The position numbers and the translations under genes are program-made. Below the pieces are notes generated by a model, which was not told the DNA's origin, did no database searches, and saw only the letters and a program-made list of their open reading frames with translations. Shown piece after piece: positions 21,704 through 36,700 of a DNA stretch of 64,000 nucleotides; the stretch's first letter is position 1; every line of letters begins with the position of its first letter. Origin of the DNA: Siphonodentalium dalli (lineage: Eukaryota > Mollusca > Scaphopoda > Gadilida > Siphonodentaliidae); NCBI GenBank assembly GCA_032622095.1, contig CP136064.1, positions 7,187,512-7,251,511 on the forward strand, read 5' to 3'.

Positions 21704-24700
21704 GTAAATGCATTACCTAACTAACCATTTTTATAATTTATGTTACAACAAAACCAGTTATGTATCTAATGGATCCCCCATTCAGTTATGAAAGTATAAA
21801 TAGGTATAGTCTATTATTTATCTGGAGGTGTGTTTATGAAATATAGGCAGACGGCAGACAGACATATATATATATATAATACATACACATTATCGGTACA
21901 GTGAAGTGACATTGGCTGCAGTATCACGCCGAGTTGACGATGTCAGATCGCCGTATTAAACGAGCTGCCACATCAAACGAGATGCCGCAGGCAACGAGTT
22001 TGATGAGGCGATCTGACATTGTCAACGAGACTTGATACTGCAGCCCGTATCACTTCACTGTACCGATAAAGCGTTTATTATATGACACATTCTTTGTTCA
22101 TCCCATGTCACAAAGGGCAAAACTACTTCGTTACACCATCCCATGTCATCACCCGGGCAAAAGTATATTGAACAGACCTGATAAATAGTTCCCAACTTCC
22201 GGTGACCTAATTTTAAGGGATACTGATACGGAATTCAAGCGATACTGATACGGAATTCATAGAATACCGATACGGCTCACGACCAGACAAGCGTTTTCCG
22301 ACTGCTCGGAATGTATCGCCAAACAATAGTGGTATTTGTAAGGGATTAGTGGTAGTCATATAATAAAAGTGCAGATCGATTGCTATTAATTGGTGGGGAA
22401 TATACATATCATATGTTCAATAATTATCTCTGCAATATTTACGGGCAATTGTACCATTATCAAGTAGACCATGTGATATTGCACTGCTTCTCTTTGCATA
22501 TCACTGATCTCAAAAAAACACTTCTGGTATCGATTAATTAATATCTTCCTGGTATCGATTAATTAATATCTTCCTGGTATCGATTAATTAATATCTTCGA
22601 TGTGTTGTCGTTCCTAAAATATCGATCACTTAACGCCACAGTATTTATTGATGCATTCATTTGGCTTTCAGTCGTCGAGTGGGTTGGATTCCTCAACTAT
22701 GGTGAACTTTTTGTAGAATGTTTTTCGTTCCTATGATTTTTTTTTTTTTTGCACCATTTATTTCTCGCGTGTGTACCATCACACACGCGCAGTAAGAAAA
22801 CGCACTGTAAAAACAGTTGTTATTGGTAGAACACGCACGCATAACGTTCTGATATCCTGAATATCGTATTGTCTCTTTATTATGTAAATGCATATCATGT
22901 TGTATATAATGTCTCCATTGAGTGGGGGAATGCACAAACAATACCTAGTTTCATTCACACAAACAAAATATTGAAAATATTATTAAAAGTGTGCTGTTGT
23001 TGTAACCGTGGCTCGGGAGAGATACACTTCCTTTAATGGTACACAGTCTGATTTCCAATGACATCAGATTCAAGCAACACAAACATTACTTGAAATGTCG
23101 CTTCAGTTATCAGAATCGGTTAAATGTCAAAATATAATGCTAACCACAGTCAACTAGAGTATAATATGGTCCAAATAGTGTTATATATATATATAAAAAA
23201 ATTCAACGCAATTTGCTAAGCCGCCAAATATTCCAGGTGGTGAAAAATAAACAAAATCGATATTTGATAACTTTGAGTTTTATTGCGTGGGTTCCTCGAC
23301 TCAAATCTTATAGTTTTACCACCGAAGCCGAAGACATAGTAATTTAAGGACGACGTTAAAGGGGTACTGTACGCCATTTTCAATACATTCCCGGTTACAA
23401 CAACGATCTAATATCGTAATATATAGAACACTAAGTAATTTGAGTCGAAGATGTATTCTGTAAACATTCAGGTTAATAGGTTATCTTAAAATCAAAGTTA
23501 ATAATTTTGATATTAATTTAATTGATGGCTGGAATCATAAATTAGACTACGAATTTCCGTGTACAAGACGTAATCAAAACAATTCACGGATAGTGGATTG
23601 GGCAAAGTGTGGCACACGTGATCGTGTAAAACAAATATGTCGATAAGGGGCGTAAACTCAAGCCAATCACTGACTAGTGAGTATACAATGATTTAATGAG
23701 TATATGGGACTAGTATGCATATAATATAACATTTATTTGATACATTTGCTTGACAACTGTCCAAACATTACTCGACAACGACATTTGGTAGTCTCTCGTT
23801 CCGGCTAATCTGCCATCCGTAACATTACTTCGTACTCAACAGACTTTCAAATAATGGAAATCTGGTTACCTTATTCTACAACTCATAGTCTAAAGAAACC
23901 AACACCAATATTTGGGTATAGTATCCCTTTAAATCGGATTATGTATCTTCAAACAATAATTCTAACATATTCCAGTTGGTGCAGGGAGCGCAGGGGCCGT
24001 TGTTGCTAGTCGACTCAGCGAAGACAAGAATAATCGAGTTCTGCTGCTGGAGGCTGGATCATCTGACCACGGCGGTGTCATGTACGATATACCTCTGCTC
24101 ATGGTACTCAATCAGAAAACAGAAAGCGACTGGGCCTACAAGACTGTACCACAAGAGGGCGCATGTTTATCCCTGAAAGACAAGGTGAGCGACAGAGTTC
24201 TGTCCCATCACTATGCTGGATATACCATCACTAGTGTCGGATAGTACATACGATAGTATAGTTATAGTTTGATATGTTCCCGGATCTAGGATAAACTTAC
24301 TTTCCCCAGTGATTGTAACTGCTAAGGTTAAATATAAAGTAAGCACAATATATGCACTGTTTGAAAAAAGCCCGTCGCTTTAACGGTCTGAGACCGCACG
24401 AATAAATCGCTGCCAACATTTGACACCGTTAATCATGCGGTCAGGCTGTAGCATGTTCACGGTATAAACCGTTTAAGTCACTGGGAGACTGTAACCAGTA
24501 ACTGTCAGACGGTTGTATTTTTGTATGGTTCAACACCGTTTAATTAATATCAAGAACGTAACTAATAAAGGTCAGACCAATTGTATTTTTTCGTGGATCA
24601 ACACCAATTTTTTTCCCGGTAGACATTACGATTCATATGTTTTTGATTGGTAGAATCTAGTATTATTCGTAACTGAAACATACATCTTAGTTCTTCTATT

Positions 24701-27700
24701 ACGATCATAGTTTTGATGAAATGTAAATCCTCAATGCACAAAGTAATAGACAATATTTATGAAACTTTTGCAATTTGCAGAGGATCAAACTTGTTATCTG
24801 CCTCGTAGAATTTAATCCGGAAAAGGGCTGCGCACGCGTAATATGTTCGCCTTTCACTAACTATTGTATAACTATGGCTGTAAATAAAAAATTATACTAG
24901 TAATAGCTGGTAAGCCAACCCATAACTATTAAATTACGGGCAATACTAATTGCGACCATTCTAAAACATGAATCGGCATGCCCTTTTAACACATGAAAAG
25001 AACAAAGCTACATGTTTCACAGTTAAAACTCAAAGGTATGTACATGCAAAAGTAAAACATCTTAATGGCATACTTTTTGGTAACACGTAAGGCGTGAAAT
25101 TGTCCAGTCACTTGTAAACACATTTTGTTTAACAGGTGAATCCGTACATTATGACAATACAGTACCACTCAGAAGAAGTGGTATTTTTAGGCGCACCTTT
25201 ACTGCGATATTGAGCGCGCTTAATTTCGAAAAAGGCGTGATTATAGCACAATACCAATTGCTTATTATTACGATTTTGATCACAAAATATTGGGATACTA
25301 AGCGCGTTAAATTTATACAGACACGATAGTGTTCTATTTATATCAGATAAATACTTTGCATATAGTATACATATGGTGTACATATAGCATTTACAACTAT
25401 AATTATATACAATCTAAAACGTTGTCTCTATTTATACAATAAACAATATAGAAGATCAATAATTATATTTAAATGTAAAAATTTTGAGCGCACGATGTCG
25501 GAATATTAAGTGCAAATTATTGAGATTTTAAGCGCAAAATATTGCAATAATATCACAAGCGACATGCTTATAAGCGTTTCCACTTGCAATATTATTGCGA
25601 TATTGGGCGCGAAAGTAGCGCGCTTAATATACCACTTCTTTCGATTGGTACTGTATTGGTATCAATAACAGCTAGTTGGGATTGAAACATTCAAGACAAC
25701 AGCAGATCCCATAATAACTTGACTTGGCGACAATGTTCTCCTGTAGTCGCACATTTTTAAAAGAAATTTTACAGCATGATGCATCAAACTGTATATCACG
25801 ACGCTTAATATCAATATCAGTGAGTCAGCCAAAGATAGCTTGATAAGAACATCCAACCAATAGTGCACTCCCGGTAAATTGTCGTAATAACTTGACGATA
25901 ACATGGCGAATGATGAAAATGTCTCGTATCCACACGTTTCAATGAAAATTGATGAACCCGGGATGAATTGGTCCGTGTAATTTTAAAGATGTACTTGTGA
26001 GTTGGAATTGTAGATATGTGATCATCCGTCACTGCACAGCGTCAGCTCATTGTATTTTACCGCAAGATGGCGCCGTAAACATTAAACAAAATTTGGTGGA
26101 GAGAAATAATTAAATCTAATTAAGTATCCGACGTGATCGACACTCGTTTTTTGATACACAAGATGAACAACCGACAGAAGAACCATTACAGTACTATTTA
26201 ATCATTTAAAGTAAGGTTAAAAGTGAAATTTGAGGGTGAATTCCCAGCCTACATTACAACGCCTATTCTCGTGATATAGACAATAAACGCCGACAGTAAA
26301 ATGGCTGATAAAAAAGATAAAAAACGTCCCCCGGCAAGTTCTACATCTAGCGCCAGTGGCGATGATAGCATGAATGGAGATTCAAAGAACCCACCTGCTT
26401 CTAGAACCAAATCCATTCCATCAAAGAAATTCAAAATGATTGATACAAATTCAAAGACTCAGCAGAAATTACAGTTTGTAGCAGAACAGTCTGACACTGA
26501 CATAGCTCCCAGCAGTATTGAGGCAGTACTAGCACAAATAAATTCCAAGCTAGATACAATGGTTACCAAAGACTCCCATGACAAAAGCATCGAACCACTT
26601 GTTAAACTGGATAGCTTAAACAAGATAATAAACAAACTAAAATCTGACTTTGATGCAAAAATTGAAGATGCTAAAGATGAGTGCAGAGGCAAAGCCTTTG
26701 ATGTGGAAAAAAGGATGGACGACCTAGAAACTGAAATGAATGGCCTCAAGAAAGATATTAATGACAGGGATGACAAAGTAAATTCACTTGAGTCAGAAAT
26801 TAGAGACTTAAAGGACAAAAACAACAAATTGGAGCAACAAACTAGAAAGGATAGCATCAGGATATTTGGCTTACCAGGGGACAGCATTAAGGAGTCAGTG
26901 GATGAATGTGAGAAGAAATGTGTTGAGTTGATGAATGATAAACTGTCCATGAATATAACACAGTGTGATATAGGTATTGCTCATAGAATAGGCAAACTCC
27001 AACCAGGACAGAAGACTGGGTATTCGCGAAGCATAATATGTCAGTTTGTGTCAAGAAGAACTAAAAATGCTGCTATTAGTAATAGGAAACTTCTTAAAGG
27101 CTCAGGCATTGTGATCAAAGAAGACCTAACTGAATACAATACTAACTTAATCAAGAAATCTAAAGAAAGAAAAGAAGTTGCAGACACATGGTCAGTAGGA
27201 GGAAAGGTTTATGTGAAATATTTTAATGCATCTAAACCAATCAAACAGATAAAAGATATATCTGATGTGTAAATGGTATTTGCACACAAAGTAATACACA
27301 TGAAAGTGCACAGTTTTGTATACTCATGAGCAAACACTGGCTCATGCATCTGCATATATTAAATAATTTAAATAAATATGCATCTGCATATATTAAATAA
27401 TTATTCTACCAGATTCTATCTTGATTACTTTTTTGATGATTTTATGATATTGATAGTATGTATATAATAGACCCCACTGACACATGTGATAAATGGAACA
27501 CCATACAGTTCTCTTTATAACAAATAAACACTCATAGCAATACCAGAAAAAATCTTACAAGTACAGTATGCATATCAGATTGACAGCTTGAATTTGAACA
27601 GATAAGTTTGTATATTAGCCATTTCATTGTTATTGTATGCAAATACCATGCTCCTAATTATGTCAAAATGGTCATTTGCCCCTTGTAGCATGTCAGTTTC

Positions 27701-30700
27701 TACCAAATAGAAGTTGTGATCATATATAAAGCATGATCCAGTAATGTTGATATTGAACTTTAGAATGATAGTAAGTTGTTTGATTAAGTGAATCTCTTCA
27801 TATTGATCAAACTCAAGTGCATATCAAGATAGTAATTGTGACAAAATGGTCATTTATCCCTTGTAGCATATCAGTTTCTACCAACTATAAGTTGTAATCA
27901 TATATAAAACATGATCCAGTAATGTTGACATTGAACTTTAAAATGATAGTAACTTAGTAAGTTGTTTGATTAAGTGAATCTCCTCATATGGATCAAACTC
28001 AAGTGCATAGCAAGATAGTAAACTATGTACATGTACCGTACATTATTGAAGAATATACCATTTCTGATTTGGCACTCTATTTCGGAAAACTCTGAGAAGA
28101 TAAATATTTCGTACAATATCGTAACAAGTTACAAGTCGCCATATCTGTAGTAGTGTTTTCTTCTTCAAACTGGGACATGCCATGTTACTATATATAGAAC
28201 ATAATATTCCTGATTAACATTGTTAAAATGGTAGTAAGTTGTTGGAAGAAGTGAATGTTGTCAAAACAGCCATCTTTCATATACTGGTAATTTAAATGTC
28301 TTCATAATTGATCAAACTCAAGTGAACAGCGAGATGATGAATCATTCATACGTGTACACATGTAACGTACATTATTGAAGAATATATCATTTTACTTGAC
28401 ACTATTTATTTCGAAAACTCTAATAAGTTAAATATTATGTACAATATTGTAACAAGTCGCCATAGTTGTAGTAGTGTTTTATTCAATCTGGGACAGGAAA
28501 TGTTACTATATATGGAACATAATAGTTCTGATTTACATTGAACATTTAAATGACAGTAAGTTGTTTGAAAAAATGAATGTTGTCAAAATAGCGACTTATT
28601 TAATACTGTAGTGTTTTCTTTAAACCGGGACAGGCAATGTTACTATATATAGAACAATATTCCTGACTAGTATTGAACTTTAAAATGATAGTAAACTGCT
28701 TGAAGAAGTGAATGCTATCAAAATAGCCATTTTTATTAATACTGGTAACTCAAATCACTTCATAGTTGATCAAACTCAAGTGAATAGCAAGATAATAAAC
28801 CATCCATACTTGTATACATGTACCGCACATTATTGAAGAATATTAAAATATCATTTCTGATTTGACACTCTATATTTCGGAAAAGTCTGATACTAAGCTA
28901 AATAATACGTACAATATTATAACAAGTCGCCATAATTGTAGTCGTGTCTTTTACTTCAACATGGGACAGGCAATGTTACTATATATGGAACATAATATTC
29001 TTGATTAACATTGTTTTACACTTCAGTCTGGGACAGGCAATGTTACTATATATAGAACATAATATTCCTGATTAACATTGTTAAAATGTCAGTAAGTTGT
29101 TTGATTAAGTGAATCTCCTCATATGGATCAAACTCAAGTGCATGTACCGTACATTATTGAAGAATATACCATTTCTGATTTGACACTCTATTTCGGAAAA
29201 CAACTCTGAGAAGTTAAATATTTCGTACAATATCGTAACAAGTTACAAGTCGCCATATCTGTAGTAGTGTTTTCTTCTTCAAACTGGGACATGCAATGTT
29301 ACTATATATAGAACATAATATTCCTGATTAACACAACTGATTAACATTGTTAAAATGGTAGTAAGTTGTTTGAAGAAGTGAATGTTGTCAAAATAGCCAT
29401 CTTGCATATACTGGTAATTTAAATGTCTTCATAATTGATCAAACTCAAGTGAACAGCGAGATGATGAAACATTCATACGTGTACACATGTAACGTACATT
29501 ATTAAAGAATATATCATTTTTACATGACACTATTTATTTCGAAAATTCTAATAAGTTAAATATTATGTACAATATTGTACAATATTGAAACAAGTCGCCA
29601 TAGTTGTAGTAGTGTTTTCTTCAATCTGGGACAGGAAATGTTACTATATATGGAACATAATAGTTCTGATTTACATTGAACATTTAAATGACAGTAAGTT
29701 GTTTGAAAAAATGAATGTTGTCAAAATAGCGACTTATTTAATACTGTAGTGTTTTCTTTAAACCGGGACAGGCAATGTTACTATATATAGAACATAATAT
29801 TCCTGACTAGTATTGAACTTTAAAATGATAGTAAACTGCTTGAAGAAGTGAATGCTATCAAAATAACCATTTTATTAATACTGGTAACTCAAATCACTTC
29901 ATAATTGATCAAACTCAAGTGAATAGTAAGATAATAAACCATCCATACTTGTATACATGTACCGCACATTATTGAAGAATATTAAAATATCATTTCTGAT
30001 TTGACACTGTATATTTCGGAAAAGTCTGATATTAAGCTAAATACTACATACAATATTATAACAAGTCGCCATAATTGTAGTCGTGTCTTTTACTTCAACC
30101 TGTGACAGGCAATGTTACTATATAATTATATAGAACTTAATATTCTTGATTAACATTGTTTTACACTTCAATCTGGGACAGGCAATGTTACTATATATAG
30201 AACATAATATTCCTAATTAACATTGTTAAAATGTCAGTAAGTTGTTTGAATAAATGAATGTTGTCAAAATAACCTTTTTGTAAAGACTGGCAATTCAAAT
30301 GTCTTAATATTTGATCAAACTCACCATCCATACATGTATGCACATACCTAACATTGTTGAAGAATAGATCATTTCTGATTTGATACTCTTTGTTTCGGAA
30401 AACTCTAATAAGATAAATATTATGTACAATATTGTAACAAGTCACCACAGTTGTAGTAGTGTTTTCTTCTTCAATCTGGGACAGACAATGTTACTATATA
30501 TAGAACATAATATTCCTGATTAATATTGAACTTTAAAATGGTAGTAAGTTGTTTGAAGAAGTGATTACTATCTGAAAACTATCAATATAAATGCTGGAAA
30601 GTTGTAACTCAAATAACTGAACTAAGCAAAATCAAGTGATTAGCAAGCTAGTAAACCATCCACACGTGTATACATGTACCGTACATTAATGAAGAATATC

Positions 30701-33700
30701 AATATATCATATCTGATTTGACACTCATTATTATTTCGGAAAACTCTGATAAATTGAATACTATGCAAAATACTGCGGCAAGTCGCAATATCTGTAGTAA
30801 TGTTTTCTTCTTCAATTTGAGACAGTTGTTTGAAGTGAATGTTGATAAAATAGCCATTTTATAAATACTGGTAACTCAAATATTTCATAATTAATCAAAA
30901 TCAAGTGAATATAAATAAATGTTTTTTGTTTCTGTTTCTTTGTTTGGTCATCCATTTTTACCTTTAATTGAAGCTCCAAATACCGGTACTCTTGAGCTAA
31001 ATGCACTAACTATGGTGAAGCAGGAATGGACTATTTCAAGACAAATGGATTCACTGATTTCGCAATTATCATATTATAGGACGTGAACAACTTACGCTGT
31101 TAACTACAATGAACCTAGTTTGCTATATTTAGTACACAACTTTTTTCTCATTGAAGACTTGTGTTTATACAAATTAATTCAAATGTAACATGTTGTAATG
31201 TAGCAAGCACTCATTGTTATTGTATTATTGGCATGACTTTCTAATCTCTTTTCACTAACAGTGACAGGAACTTCCTTATCTCTTTTCACAAACAGGGACA
31301 GGAAATGCTACTATATATAAAACAGCTCCAACACATTTATGACCAAATGAGACTCTTGATATAAATGCACAAACTTATGGTGGAGCAGGAATGGTCTATT
31401 TCGGAACAAATGGACCCACTAGTGTCAAAATCCCCATATTATAGGATTTAAACAAATTACACTTTTGACTAGAATGAACCTATATTCAAAATAGGGGTGC
31501 ATGTACTTGAAATTGAAATACAGCTTCCACATATCAACATTTATCTTAATTACAATGCATACATAATTATTTACAAAATTACAATGCAATTGTAATATAT
31601 AAATTAGTCTTTACACAAATTATACTAAACCCAGTCGTAATTATATAATCATATACATTTATGTCAAATACATAAATAGTTTAAAGTGAATGCTAGCCTA
31701 AATTTCCATCACTACAAGATAAGGAAATACACGGGATGGCGAGAATTATTGGTTGTCAATTATCCAATTAGAACACCATGTCTCCGCCATTAGCTTGAGC
31801 TTAAGCATGAGTCTCATTTGTTATCTAGCTTTGATGCAATGAATTAAATGTATATTCCATGCACTTCCACGGTGAAACATGCATATGTAAATGAATTAGC
31901 CTCATATATTGCTACCAAAATTAAGACTTTCACAATATAGCCTATGTCATTATGAAACAATTATCAATTCTAGTTTGATATTTTATATGGGCCTGATGAT
32001 GGCCCTCGGTAGCCTAATAATATAATGTGGGGTTGCCTATGGCAGACGTCGGGACTATTATTATCAATTCAGCTAATTAAGATTCTCCCAAATTGGATGT
32101 ATTGATATTAACTGATATCCGAAAATGTTTAAATAATGCTACTCACCACATATCCAGAATTATATTATCAATATCATCGACAACACGAACTAACGCACAT
32201 GTTGGACATCTCGTGTGTATCAACAATAGCGAATCAAATTTTAAACGGAGACAACAAACTGTCTGACTGTCGTGCGAGCGGCTTTTTTCTCTGCGTGGCA
32301 ATGAATTCAGCTACATTTCCTCCCACAGCTGTTCTAAGTTCTGGCATATACACATACAAACCATAGAACAAAATATAACGAACGAATTATATTCCACACG
32401 AATATCCAACCGAAATACATGTGAAAACAAACTTTCAATAGACTGTCCCCACAGCAGTCTGATTCAGTCTCTCGCATCACGCGTGGTTAGTGGTTGCAGG
32501 AAAAAAGCGTGCGAATTTGATGACGGAAGAATCATAATATTTTGATACTCGATTCGAGTGGATGGATACAGCAAGGGCCAGAATAATTCGCTTTTTCGCC
32601 AATCGTGCGCCTTTGACAGTTTGGTACTGAATCGTATCTCGCTCATAATAAATATCGAGATGACAATATATGTATAAATACAAATATGTTTAAAGTGAGG
32701 TCCCCTCTTTGGGTATGTATTATAAATAAATATCCTTTCTAATGAGGCTGCACGGATTCATTGCTTGACTCGTAGAAATCTGGATATATGCCTCTCCATT
32801 CAGGGACGGGATTTGGGGATGGCACTGGGGAGTCACTGGTGCGACATCATCGCTATTTCGATAGCCAATGGCTGTATATAAATAAGCACTTGTTCAATTG
32901 TTGATTTGCATGTACTTCAAGATGTGTATACTTATTCGTATAATTTGTTTTGTTCCACAATTGATATTGACTCGCATATATAATACTCTCTTTCTTCCGC
33001 ATGTATATAATCTCCAATCACGGATACATTTTCTTTGACATAACTCCACCAAAAAAATTGAAATTGAAAGTTAAACTTACATTAATTTATGATATCCATA
33101 TTAGTTTCCATGTATATGTACAGACGTTCAGTACTACGACATAACCAAATGGTCGTAATCAGGGCCCCACATAACAACACCTTAGAAACCCCCCATTATG
33201 TCTGCAAATAACATAAATTTGAGTGAGGTAAGGGACACGCGTACGCATGACTTCGCGGCGAAATGGTCTCAAATAGAAGGAGACGAATTTGATCCCGACA
33301 GCATCCAACTCTGGAATCAAAATACCTGCCAATATCTCTCGCCCACAGAGGGTAAAGAATTTCTGTCAAATAACATAAAATTCTCTCTTTTTGGCATAAA
33401 TTGCAGAAGCCTTAACGCAAATTATGAAGACCTGAAAAACCTAATCTGTGATTTGAATTCAGAAGAATATATGTTTGATGTTATCGCCCTGACAGAAATA
33501 TTCAATGTGCATAGATCCTCAAACTTCTCACTTCCAGGATATCACCCCTTAGAATTTAATACTCGACCCGATGGCGACGATGGCAGAGGCGGTGTTGGTA
33601 TCTACATCAAGGAAAATATACAATACAAACTAAGACCCGACTTGACAATATTTATACCCCACGTAATAGAAACAATATTTGTAGAAATACACCGAGGAGC

Positions 33701-36700
33701 GAACGATACTTACATAATAGGATGTATTTATAGACCAAATACAGCACCGAAGGCCGACTTGGACAAATTTATGTTGAAATTCGATAATGTCTTAGAGAAA
33801 TTGAAAAAAGCCAAGTCTTACATAATAGGAGACCTCAACATTAACCTTCTCAATTTCGATACGCATGCAAAAACTAACGATTTCATAAACAATGTTTTTA
33901 CAAGAGGATTCATGCCCATGATTACGAAACCTACAAGATTAACCGAACACTCTGCCACCATAATTGATCATATCTATACCAACAAAATGCAAGATAGTCA
34001 CCAAACAGGGATAATTACCTGCGATGTTTCCGATCATTTCGGTATATTCATCTCTGAAGCAAACAAGCAGAAACCCTTAAACCCCTCCCATAAAAAAGCT
34101 ACATATAGGAACTATAATATTAATAATGTCCATATATTCAAAAACTTGTTAAAATCGTGTAAATTTGACTCAGTTCTCAGTTGCAACTCATCTGAAAAGG
34201 CATATGAATGTTTTTTAGACATATACATGACCGCACACGACCTAGCTTTTCCGCTCGTAACACGGAAAGTACCCAAGAAATATATCAAACGTGCACCATG
34301 GATGACATCTGGACTAATCAAATCATCAATCACAAAACAAGAACTCTACTGTAATAAACTGAATTCGCCATCGGACACAAATAAAATTGCCTACATAAAT
34401 TATCGTCAATTATATAATAAACTAATTAGGAAAAGTAAAAATAGTTATTATTCTTACTGTCTAGAACAAAATAAAAATGATATAAAAAACACATGGAAAA
34501 TTCTTAAAAATGCCATCAATAAAAATCAAAAATCGTGTAACTATCCTAAGATATTTAATGATAACAATATAGAGATATCTGACCCAAACATAATAGCCAA
34601 AACATTTAATGACTACTTTTCAAAAATCGGTGAAAACACTAGCAGTTCTATTCATTCTGAAACCTCAGACGCAGACTTTACTGACTACCTTCGAAATAGA
34701 CAAGCAAACGAATTAGAAATCGAACCCACATCCATTCAGGAAATAATATTAACATGTTATTCTATGAAAGGAAAAAAGAGCAAAAATTACATCGGCATAT
34801 CGACTGAACTCATGAAAGAGACTATCTTCATAATAGCCCCAGCACTTAAGTATATATTTAATCTTTCGTTTGAACAGGGAACAGTCCCAATGAACATGAA
34901 AATCTCTAAAGTAGTTCCCATTCCCAAAATAAACAACGCCAAGGAAATAGCACACTATCGTCCAATCAGTATCCTTCCATCGTTCTCTAAACTGCTTGAA
35001 AAATTAATGCAAAAACGACTTGTAGATTTTCTTAAAGACAATGAAATATTATATAAACACCAATATGGATTTAGACCAAACCACTCAACGTTTCATCCTA
35101 TTATGCATCTTCTAGATCATTTCTTTAATAATAATGATAAACCGACACGGGATTCCACCCTGTCCCTATTCCTTGATTTATCTAAAGCATTCGATACAAT
35201 AGACCACAATATACTGCTATCAAAACTTGACCACTATGGTATTAGGGGTGTAGCAAAGTCGTGGTTCCATAGTTATTTATATGACAGGAGACAATATGTT
35301 GAATATTGCGGGAGTGCTTCAAACCTTATGAATACTTCCTGTGGAGTCCCACAAGGCTCCATTCTTGGGCCAATAATATTTTTAATATACGTGAATGATA
35401 TGGCAAATTCTACAACAATGGACTTTTTATCGTATGCCGATGATACCACTCTCTTTACAAGCGGTAAAAATTGGGAATTAGTACAAAGTTATGTCAACAA
35501 CGAATTAGCCAATGTATTCGATTGGTGCTGCTGTAATAAACTTGCAATTAATATTATTAAAAGCAACTATATGCTCATACACCCACCGAATAATGACAAA
35601 AAATGGAATACTTTGAAAATAAAGTTAAATCACAATGAATTGAATCGAATAGGGAATCTTGGGCACGAATCCTCAACAAAATTTTTAGGTATCCATATTG
35701 ATGAGAACTTGACGTTCAAAAAGCACGTATCCATAATCTGCTCTAAAATATCACATGCAATATATTGTATCAATAAGGTGAAACATTTTTTCCCGAGTAA
35801 AGCATTGAAAACTTTGTACTATGCATTGATTCAAAGCCAATTAGTTTACGGTATCCAAATATGGGGACATGTTCCAGAAGTCAAGAAAAATTTTCTATTA
35901 CAAAAACGAGCAATGCGTATAATATGCAATAAGAAGTATAGGAGTCACACAGACCCGCTCTTTAAAAAAGAAAATATCTTGAAAATATATGACTTACACA
36001 CCATCAATTCTACAATGTTTGTGCATGACTGGTATTATGACCGTCTGCCGGCTTCTTTTAAAATGATGTACAACAAACGAGCAAAATCAACTCCAAGACA
36101 CCCTAATCCCCTGCTACTAGAAAAACCTAGAACCAAATTTTCTGGAAGATTACCACACCACGCCTTCCCCACAATATGGAACAACCTTGAAGCTGAATAC
36201 ACATGCATACAAAGCAGGCATATATTGAAGAAACGCTTACAGACAAAAATACTTGGTAATTATCTAAAAAATGTAAGCTGTAAAAACACAGGATGTCCCG
36301 ACTGTACCGATACATAATACGAATACTTATATTAAAATAAACACCATGTATACACATAGTTCTATTCGGCAGCACAATCATAGTTCTACTCTACCATTTT
36401 TATTTCCACCACCGCGTCCTCGGTCATATCAAAGGCTACAATACCAATACCATGATGACTACAACGCAAGTCATAATATCGACACATTAAAGGTGAACAA
36501 GCATATTTGAAGTAATGGACACTCATGCCGAGTCTGCGCCTCCAATCTATGATGGTATACACACACATAATTATCACATTTAGTTAACATTCTCCCTTAA
36601 ACCTCACTCAACAAAAAGCCCTTCCGGCGAATCATATGAATTCATATTTATTTTTATTGTTACTATAAAAGATGCATAATCTCTCCCCAGAATCCTATGA

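Larger units (their letters stand above)
21704..23975 (+). other. Intron 1
   Basis: 2.3 kb. It holds a palindrome (21890-22069), a short GATACTGATACGGAATTCA duplication near 22218-22260, a 3x25-bp tandem repeat (22524-22598), a T-run near 22738 and a TTAA-flanked MITE (23360-23928). The acceptor is TATTCCAG. No additional exon was needed to keep phase. Confidence 0.85.

Noticed and set aside
26459-26950. 163-codon minus-strand frame
   Set aside because: Antisense shadow of LINE ORF1.
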